DNA of 10,603 nt from Acidobacteriota bacterium (GTDB taxonomy: Bacteria; Acidobacteriota; Terriglobia; Terriglobales; Acidobacteriaceae). The DNA lies in the NCBI GenBank assembly GCA_023441255.1, contig JAEZPW010000294.1, positions 1 to 10,603 on the forward strand, written 5' to 3'. Shown piece by piece: positions 6,230-10,603 of this stretch (positions are counted from its first letter, which is position 1; every line of letters begins with the position of its first letter). The position numbers and the translations under genes were made by a program. Under the pieces are notes generated by a model. The model saw nothing but the letters and a program-made list of their open reading frames with translations, ran no database searches and was not told where the DNA came from.

Positions 6230-7201
6230 ATGAAGATCGCAAACGACGTTACAGAACTGATCGGGCACACACCATTGGTCTACCTGAACCGCGTCACGGC
6301 GGGTTGCAAGGCGAAGGTAGCCGCCAAGCTGGAGAGCTTCAACCCGTGTAACAGCGTGAAAGACCGCATCGGCGTGAGCATGGTGCGGGAGGCCGAACGC
6401 GAGGGGAAGATTGAGCCGGGAAGGACCGTGCTGGTGGAGCCGACAAGCGGCAACACAGGGATCGCGCTGGCATTCGTTGCGGCTGCACGAGGATACCGGC
6501 TGATCCTGACCATGCCAGAGACGATGAGCCTGGAGCGGCGAGTGTTGCTGCTGGCCATGGGAGCCGAGGTGATCCTCACGCCCGGGCCAAAGGGCATGAA
6601 GGGCGCTATCGCAAAGGCACAGGAGATCGTACGCGATACACCCAATGCATTCATGCCGCAGCAGTTCGACAACCCGGCGAATCCGAAGATCCACCTGGAG
6701 ACTACCGGGCCGGAAATATGGGAAGACACCGACGGCAAGGTTGACATACTTGTGTCCGGCGTGGGGACGGGCGGAACGCTGACGGGAGTGGGAAGCTACA
6801 TCAAGCCCAAGAAGCCTGATTTCAAAATCGTGGCGGTGGAGCCGGCGGAGAGCCCGGTGTTGTCAGGCGGAGAGCCTGGCCCGCACAAGATACAGGGGTT
6901 AGGGGCGGGATTCGTTCCAAGCATTCTAAAGACCGAGTACATTGACGAGATCATTCGTGTGGACGCAGAACGCTCGGTGAATATGGCGCGGAGGCTGGCA
7001 CTGGAAGAGGGCCTGCTTGGTGGCATCTCATGCGGCGCGGCGGTCGTGGCGGCACTCGAAGTGGCTCGGCGTAAGGAGAACGAGGGGAAACTCATCGTGG
7101 TGGTGCTGCCGGATTTTGGCGAGCGCTATTTGAGCAGTGTGCTGTTCTCGCAGCTCAGGGATGAGGCGCTGCAGATGGAAACCGTTGCGGTGCCTGCATA
7201 G
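6230..7201 (+). CDS. cysK: Cysteine synthase (O-acetylserine sulfhydrylase A)
   Basis: This PLP enzyme makes cysteine from O-acetylserine and sulfide in the cytoplasm. The 323-residue protein has the full-length fold-type II features: PLP lysine K44 in NPCNSVKDRIG, the substrate loop PTSGNTG (71-77), the phosphate-binding loop GVGTGGT (177-183), the KIQGLGAGFVP segment (220-230) and GISCGAA (265-271), whose S267 should contact the PLP ring nitrogen. The closing PDFGERYLS (294-302) is also typical of CysK. No CBS or heme domain is present, so it is not a cystathionine beta-synthase. The ATG follows GAGGAAG (6214-6220) with a nine-base gap. No cysE or sulfate-reduction gene is adjacent and no riboswitch is visible. 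The gene is monocistronic and ends in a strong terminator. CysM is a less likely reading because of the long, CysK-like middle segment. Confidence 0.95.
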   Translation: MKIANDVTELIGHTPLVYLNRVTAGCKAKVAAKLESFNPCNSVKDRIGVSMVREAEREGKIEPGRTVLVEPTSGNTGIALAFVAAARGYRLILTMPETMSLERRVLLLAMGAEVILTPGPKGMKGAIAKAQEIVRDTPNAFMPQQFDNPANPKIHLETTGPEIWEDTDGKVDILVSGVGTGGTLTGVGSYIKPKKPDFKIVAVEPAESPVLSGGEPGPHKIQGLGAGFVPSILKTEYIDEIIRVDAERSVNMARRLALEEGLLGGISCGAAVVAALEVARRKENEGKLIVVVLPDFGERYLSSVLFSQLRDEALQMETVAVPA

Positions 7202-7216
7202 TCGAGCGTCTGAAGA

Positions 7217-7248
7217 AAACGGCGGCCGCGTGGCCGCCGTTTCTGTTT
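7217..7248. terminator. Bidirectional rho-independent terminator between cysK and the receiver gene
   Basis: An 11-bp perfect stem, aaacggcggcc (7217-7227) with ggccgccgttt (7232-7242), has a 4-base loop. On the plus strand it is followed by ttctgttt, and on the minus strand by TTTTCTTC, so it can end both the cysK transcript and the oppositely oriented receiver gene that stops at 7276. Confidence 0.92.
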
Positions 7249-7275
7249 GAATTGAATTGCCCACCACTGCGGTTG

Positions 7276-7626
7276 CTAATTGTCGCAAGAGGATATGGCG
7301 CCCGCGATCTGGCCCAACAGTTCTTCACAGCTCAGGTGTGCGTCACTGCATTTACAGGTACCAGAGACGGGATCGAAGTGGTCGCAACAGAGGAAGATGA
7401 CAGGTACGTGCTTGTCCTTCTGTATCTGCTCGATGGTGAGACGTTCGGAATGCCGATTAAGGCCGACAACCACCACGTCAAAGTTGCGCTGTTCGAGCAG
7501 ATGCATGGCCTTCACGGGATGAGCTGCACTGGTTACCGAATAACCTGCGCGCGTGAGCAAGGCGTGCCGATGGGTTAGAAGCGTTGGATCATGGCCGACA
7601 GAGAGTATGGTATGCGGGTCCGACAT
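7276..7626 (-). CDS. Degenerate receiver-domain (CheY-like) protein with cysteine-rich C-terminus
   Basis: The 116-residue product (ATG at 7626; a GTG four codons upstream at 7638 is also open) reads as a stand-alone receiver fold: ILSVGHDPTLL matches the first strand and acidic pocket, TRAGYSV and EQRNFDVVVVG match the next helix and third strand, and VPVIFLCC the fourth strand. Key residues are missing. The phospho-acceptor Asp at the end of strand three is replaced by Gly (residue 55, counted from this start), and one acidic pocket residue is His. It is therefore unlikely to be phosphorylated in the usual way. The C-terminal half has five closely spaced cysteines, Cys-Cys-x9-Cys-x-Cys-x6-Cys (residues 80, 81, 91, 93, 100), plus one near the end, which could bind a metal or form disulfides. 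No kinase or output domain is adjacent. The ribosome binding site is weak for either start. Confidence 0.72.
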   Translation of the reverse strand: MSDPHTILSVGHDPTLLTHRHALLTRAGYSVTSAAHPVKAMHLLEQRNFDVVVVGLNRHSERLTIEQIQKDKHVPVIFLCCDHFDPVSGTCKCSDAHLSCEELLGQIAGAISSCDN

Positions 7627-7660
7627 CCGATACTGCACCCGAATGCTTAGAAGTTGAGTC

Positions 7661-7666
7661 AGTATA
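7661..7666 (-). promoter_or_regulatory. Possible -10 element of the receiver gene
   Basis: On the minus strand TATACT (7666-7661) matches TATAAT at five of six positions and lies 35 bases before the ATG at 7626. No convincing -35 lies 16-18 bases upstream, but the perfect palindrome at 7699-7712 lies just beyond, where an activator would bind. Confidence 0.35.
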
Positions 7667-7698
7667 AACCCTGAGAAGCGGAATCGGGGTACAGCTTA

Positions 7699-7712
7699 CA
7701 CCTTATAAGGTG
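7699..7712. promoter_or_regulatory. Perfect 14-bp palindrome, candidate operator
   Basis: CACCTTATAAGGTG is an exact palindrome in the 135-bp gap between the HAD gene's stop and the receiver gene's start, 33 bases upstream of the possible -10. Flanking CTT and AAG extend it around unpaired A residues. Its two-fold symmetry with a central TTATAA is what a homodimeric DNA-binding protein would read. It has no T-tail, so it is not a terminator. Confidence 0.45.
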
Positions 7713-7761
7713 AAGTGGTTTGAATCTCGTGCCATGACCGTTTACCGGTGGCGCACGGAAA

Positions 7762-8472
7762 TCAAAAGTGCAAGCGAAGGTCCGCGAAGCGATTGACAAC
7801 GAGCAACTTGCCGTTGGCGCTTCCGGCGTCGAGTTCGCCTTGCTCAAGAATCCAGGTCATGTCGTGAGGGACGAAAACGGCATTGAGGCCAATGGACAAG
7901 GCGGGATTTATGTCCGACTTTGGACTGTTGCCGACCATCCAGGTTACGTCTTTTACAAGCGCGTACTTCTCGACGACGGAATTGTAGGCAGGCGGGTCCT
8001 TCTCAGGGACGATCTCGACGGCGGAGAAGTACTTCTTTAGCCCGGAACGTTCGATCTTTGCGGATTGCTCGGTAAAGTTTCCCTTGGTCAGAAGAATGAG
8101 GTGATGCCGGCCGGCGAGATAGTCGAGGGTTTCAGGGACATCCTCGAACATCTCCATTGGGTGCTCGGCGATGGCGTGAGCGAAACCGTGGATGGTTTCG
8201 TGCAACGCTGGGGTGATGGGCTCGAGAGAAAGCCTCTCGAAGGTGTTGACGAGGGCATGCGCAAAACTGTGCAGACCATAGCCGTGACTGATGATGCACT
8301 CGCGCTCGACCTCGTTGAGGACGGCACGGACCTCTTCGCGGGTGTATTGCTGATGATTGAGGAACGAAATGAAACTGGCGATCGCCTGCTCGAAATAGAC
8401 GTTGTTAGCCCAGAGCGTATCGTCGGCATCGATGAGCAGCGTTTGAGAAGAACCGTTGGGAAGCGTAGGCAT
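7762..8472 (-). CDS. HAD-superfamily hydrolase
   Basis: A 236-residue soluble protein with all four HAD motifs: motif I LLIDADDTLW with nucleophile D15 and general acid D17; motif II LLTKGN with T129; motif III with K158 in PEKDP; and motif IV GNSPKSDINPA with D187. The region between motifs I and II (about 22-110) is a helical cap, as in the class I phosphatases close to phosphoglycolate phosphatase and 2-haloacid dehalogenase. The Asp after the nucleophile (DxD) favours a phosphatase over a dehalogenase; the substrate cannot be read from sequence. The frame is open to a GTG at 8547, but neither start has a Shine-Dalgarno sequence. I prefer the ATG at 8472 because it places motif I near the N-terminus, as usual. 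The gene stands alone, divergent from the M49-like peptidase gene. Confidence 0.85.
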   Translation of the reverse strand: MPTLPNGSSQTLLIDADDTLWANNVYFEQAIASFISFLNHQQYTREEVRAVLNEVERECIISHGYGLHSFAHALVNTFERLSLEPITPALHETIHGFAHAIAEHPMEMFEDVPETLDYLAGRHHLILLTKGNFTEQSAKIERSGLKKYFSAVEIVPEKDPPAYNSVVEKYALVKDVTWMVGNSPKSDINPALSIGLNAVFVPHDMTWILEQGELDAGSANGKLLVVNRFADLRLHF

Positions 8473-8599
8473 GATGTGCGGTAAAGAATCATGATAACGG
8501 AGCGGGCGGAGTTCGTGCAGGGTTCTTTCTGCCACCCAGTTGAGCACTTCGACGAAGAGAGGAACGCGATCGCAGCGCAGGCGCGATGCTGGGCGGCTC

Positions 8600-8608
8600 T
8601 GCTAGAAT
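8600..8608 (+). promoter_or_regulatory. Extended -10 promoter of the M49-like gene
   Basis: TGCTAGAAT (8600-8608) is a TGn-extended -10 hexamer TAGAAT, a five-of-six match to TATAAT. No -35 is visible 17 bases upstream (the sequence there is gcgcga), as is common for extended -10 promoters. Transcription starting about seven bases after the hexamer would begin at about 8615, at or just before the ATG at 8618. Confidence 0.5.
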
Positions 8609-8617
8609 CCGCTTTTT

Positions 8618-10351
8618 ATGAATAAAACCATTTTTGTCCTGCTGCTATTCGCAGCCGTGATGCCGATTTGCGCACAGAAGGGTCGAGTGAAACCGGACGT
8701 TTCGAAACAGAAAGGGCCGATAGGCGAAGGAAGGGCTGCCTCGGGACCAGTGTCGTCGAAGATGCCCGTTGCGTCGGACCTCGATGCGCGGCTTGCGAAG
8801 TACAAGCCGGTGCGAATGCCGTACGACCCGAAAAAGCTGTCAGCACGCGAACGGCAGGTAATCGAGAAACTGGTTGAGGCTTCACAGTACCTCGAGTATG
8901 CGTTCTGGAGACAGAACGACCCGGAAGCCTTGGACTTGTACAGGCAACTGGAAAACAGCACGTTCCAGCGAGACGACAAGCTGCGGAAATTGCTGTTTCT
9001 GAACGCAAGCCGGTTCGACCTTCTGGACGACAACCGGGCTTTTGCAGGTTCGGGGAAAGCGCCTTCAGGAAGGGGCTTATATCCGGCGGACCTGACGCGC
9101 GAGCAGGTCGAGCAGTATGTGGCCACGCATTCGGAGAAGAAGGAACATATATACAGTCCGTACACGGTCGTGCGGCGACTCAACGGCGAACTGGAAGGAG
9201 TGCCGTATCACGTTGCTTATCGGCAATTCGTGGTACCGGCGGCAAAGGCGTTGCGCGATGCGGCGGCGCTCACGACGGACAAGGACTTCGCCGAGTTCCT
9301 GCGGATGCGTGCCGATGCGCTGCTTACGGATGACTACTACGCGAGCGACCTCAAATGGCTCGACCTCAAGGATCCGAAGATTGACATCGTGTTTGCGCCG
9401 TACGAGACGTACCTGGATGACCTGCTGGGAGTGAAGACCTCGTATGGCGCGGCCGTGATGATCCGCAACGAGGCGGAGAGCAAGAAGCTGGCTGTTTTTC
9501 AGCAGTACCTTCCGCAGATACAGGACGCGTTGCCGCTGGCGGCGGAGGACCGTCCGTCGAAGCAAGGGCACCAGACTCCGATGGCGGTGGTGGATTCGCC
9601 ATTCAGGACGGGCGACTTCCAGCATGGCTACCAGGCGGTCGCCGATAACCTGCCGAACGATCCGAGAGTGCACGCGGCGAAGGGGACGAAAAAGCTGTTC
9701 TTCAAGAACTTCATGGACGCCCGCGTGAACTACATACTGGTACCGCTGGCAAAGAGGTTGATGCGCCAGGACCAGGCTGGACTGGTCACCGCTGACGGCT
9801 ACATGTCGCACACGCTGATGCACGAGATCAGTCATGGACTGGGGCCGGCGTATGCGCGCGTGAACGGCAAGCAGACGGATATTCGTGAGGCGATCGGGCC
9901 TATTTACAGCGCCCTGGAAGAGGCAAAGGCCGACGTGGTCGGAATCTTCGCGCTGATGTGGATGATGGACCACGGCTATCTCGACAAGGCGAAGGCGGCC
10001 GAGTTCAATGCGTCGTATGTGAGCGATTTCTTCCGCAGTACGCGGTTCGGCGTGGCCGAGGCGCACGGGCGCGGCGCCGTGATGGAGTTCAACTACCTGG
10101 TGGAGCAGGGCGTCATCACACGTGATGCGAACGGCAAATACGCGATCGACGACGCAAAGATGCCCACGGCGATCAACGCTCTAGCCAAGGAGTTGCTGGA
10201 GATCGAAGCGACGGGCGATCGGCAGCGGGCCGAGAACTGGTTCGCGAAGTACGACAAGATGCCGGCCGATCTGCAGGCGGGGCTGAAGACCACCGCAGAC
10301 ATTCCGGTGGATCTTGCTCCGACGTTCTCGTGGCCGGTGAAGGTGCGGTAA
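8618..10351 (+). CDS. Secreted M49-like zinc metallopeptidase (dipeptidyl-peptidase III family)
   Basis: The 577-residue protein begins with a signal peptide (hydrophobic 5-17, cleavage likely after A19 in PICAQ), so it should act in the periplasm or outside the cell. The zinc site is HEISHGLGP with H402, E403 and H406, followed 28 residues later by EEAKADVVG (434-442), where E435 is the likely third ligand. This pair corresponds to HELLGH and EECRAE in eukaryotic dipeptidyl-peptidase III, but with the shorter HExxH form seen in the DPP III-like domain of plant Nudix proteins and in bacterial dipeptidyl-peptidase 3 family proteins. Such enzymes are expected to trim short peptides; the true substrate is unknown. 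No Nudix domain is fused here. The ATG lacks a Shine-Dalgarno sequence and sits ten bases after an extended -10, suggesting a nearly leaderless mRNA. An alternative start further in would remove the signal peptide, so 8618 is preferred. Confidence 0.88.
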   Translation: MNKTIFVLLLFAAVMPICAQKGRVKPDVSKQKGPIGEGRAASGPVSSKMPVASDLDARLAKYKPVRMPYDPKKLSARERQVIEKLVEASQYLEYAFWRQNDPEALDLYRQLENSTFQRDDKLRKLLFLNASRFDLLDDNRAFAGSGKAPSGRGLYPADLTREQVEQYVATHSEKKEHIYSPYTVVRRLNGELEGVPYHVAYRQFVVPAAKALRDAAALTTDKDFAEFLRMRADALLTDDYYASDLKWLDLKDPKIDIVFAPYETYLDDLLGVKTSYGAAVMIRNEAESKKLAVFQQYLPQIQDALPLAAEDRPSKQGHQTPMAVVDSPFRTGDFQHGYQAVADNLPNDPRVHAAKGTKKLFFKNFMDARVNYILVPLAKRLMRQDQAGLVTADGYMSHTLMHEISHGLGPAYARVNGKQTDIREAIGPIYSALEEAKADVVGIFALMWMMDHGYLDKAKAAEFNASYVSDFFRSTRFGVAEAHGRGAVMEFNYLVEQGVITRDANGKYAIDDAKMPTAINALAKELLEIEATGDRQRAENWFAKYDKMPADLQAGLKTTADIPVDLAPTFSWPVKVR

Positions 10352-10447
10352 AGACTTCGCGCTGCTATGGGGCTTTGCGTGGTGTTCCCTGCGAAGATCG
10401 TCTTGTGACCTACGGGTCCGTGAGCTGCGAGCGAACGTCAACGACCC
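10352..10447. other. 3' flank of the M49-like gene with a weak hairpin
   Basis: aagac-ttcgc (10351-10360) can pair with gcgaa (10391-10395) and gtctt (10400-10404) across a four-base bulge, enclosing about 30 bases. No T-run follows, so this is not a convincing intrinsic terminator. No open frame worth calling is present in this stretch. Confidence 0.35.
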
Positions 10448-10480
10448 CCTAAGCGCAGAAGCGGCGCTTAGGATGGCACC
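10448..10480. repeat. Hairpin and intergenic repeat (copy 3)
   Basis: A perfect 9-bp stem, cctaagcgc (10448-10456) with gcgcttagg (10464-10472), has a 7-base loop. Its right side reads on as cgcttaggatggca (10465-10478), close to the cgctcaggat[g/c]aca ends of the elements at 1236-1250 and 4760-4774. It lies between the M49-like gene and the next promoter. There is no T-run, so a termination role is uncertain. Confidence 0.5.
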
Positions 10481-10512
10481 GGGCTTCAGCTTTCAGTAAT
10501 TCACGCATCTTT

Positions 10513-10540
10513 TTGCCGGTTATCGGATGCCGATTATAAT
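10513..10540 (+). promoter_or_regulatory. Sigma-70-like promoter of the downstream gene
   Basis: A perfect TATAAT (10535-10540) is preceded, after 16 bases, by TTGCCG (10513-10518), which keeps the conserved TTG of the -35. The predicted transcript begins near 10547, leaving a leader of about 19 bases that contains the ribosome binding site for the ATG at 10566. This is the best-formed promoter in the window. Confidence 0.7.
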
Positions 10541-10565
10541 GCGACTCCTGCACTGAGGGTGCCGC

Positions 10566-10603
10566 ATGGCAGAAAGCTCACGTCGATCGTTGTGGATAAA
10601 GGT
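10566..10603 (+). CDS. Start of an unidentified gene, cut by the window end
   Basis: An ATG with GAGGG (10555-10559) six bases upstream, behind a good promoter, opens a frame that runs off the window after 12 codons (MAESSRRSLWIK). The basic RR and K followed by hydrophobic residues could be the start of a membrane segment or signal sequence, but this is too short to assign any family. Confidence 0.7.
   Translation, partial: MAESSRRSLWIK

Noticed and set aside
7731..7758. Imperfect hairpin just downstream of the HAD gene as a terminator
   Set aside because: Outer gtgcc/ggcac-type and inner accg/cggt pairs exist, but there is a large internal loop and no T-run on the minus strand.
8618..8680. 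Lipoprotein signal in the M49-like protein
   Set aside because: A Cys lies near the cleavage site (MPICAQ), but residues before it (M-P-I) do not fit a lipobox; signal peptidase I cleavage after A19 is more likely.
9077..10066. A 329-codon open frame antisense to the M49-like gene
   Set aside because: It is Arg/His/Leu/Val-rich with no recognisable motif, and the sense strand has a clear zinc peptidase with signal peptide. Long antisense frames are common opposite GC-rich genes with biased third positions.
1..10603. CRISPR array, prophage, integrase, insertion sequence or tRNA
   Set aside because: No regularly spaced direct repeats, transposase or integrase motifs, terminal inverted repeats with target duplications, or cloverleaf-like sequences were found on reading both strands.

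Overview
This is a chromosomal window from a moderately GC-rich, Gram-negative-type bacterium. The gene types suggest an Acidobacteriota (Terriglobia-like) member: a secreted DUF4097 protein, a GT-C/GT2 glycosyltransferase fusion, a GAF/HD-GYP protein, a secreted M49-like metallopeptidase, and short intergenic repeats ending in GCT[C/T]AGGAT. This assignment is an inference; no rRNA or other marker is present. I see no transposase, integrase, phage gene, tRNA, rRNA or CRISPR array.

Layout. Bases 1-191 hold nothing I can call a gene. A DUF4097 beta-solenoid exported protein lies on the minus strand (192-1046). A 269-bp intergenic region rich in palindromes and repeats follows (1047-1315). Next is a 705-residue membrane glycosyltransferase on the minus strand (1316-3433): a GT39/ArnT-like GT-C module fused to a soluble polyprenyl-phosphate-sugar-synthase-like GT2 domain. 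A divergent control region with a CRP/FNR-like palindrome separates it from nuoB (3710-4300, plus), an isolated complex I subunit closed by a strong terminator. A small Rieske ferredoxin (4387-4710, plus) converges on a GAF plus HD-GYP protein (4790-6085, minus). Divergent from that is a cysteine synthase (6230-7201, plus). A two-way hairpin terminator separates it from a short degenerate receiver-domain protein with a cysteine cluster (7276-7626, minus). A HAD-family hydrolase (7762-8472, minus) is divergent from a secreted M49-like zinc peptidase (8618-10351, plus), which has an extended -10 element so close to its ATG that the mRNA may be leaderless. The window ends with a well-formed promoter, a ribosome binding site and the first 12 codons of another plus-strand gene (10566 onward).

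How the genes relate. Almost every gene is its own transcription unit, with alternating strands and separate promoters or terminators, so this looks like ordinary chromosomal housekeeping and envelope content rather than one co-regulated system. Possible functional links are weak: nuoB and the Rieske protein both carry Fe-S clusters but are separated by a terminator, and CysK supplies cysteine for Fe-S proteins in general. The GT fusion is the clearest case of two steps of one pathway held together: making a lipid-linked sugar on the cytoplasmic side and transferring it on the other side of the membrane.

Points most worth a second look: the GT-C/GT2 fusion with an apparent internal start at the junction; the orphan nuoB with its CRP-like site; the receiver that has lost its phospho-acceptor and gained cysteines; the perfect 14-bp palindrome upstream of it; and the three related intergenic repeat copies, one with a nested hairpin insertion. 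I found no strong evidence for an undescribed multi-gene system.
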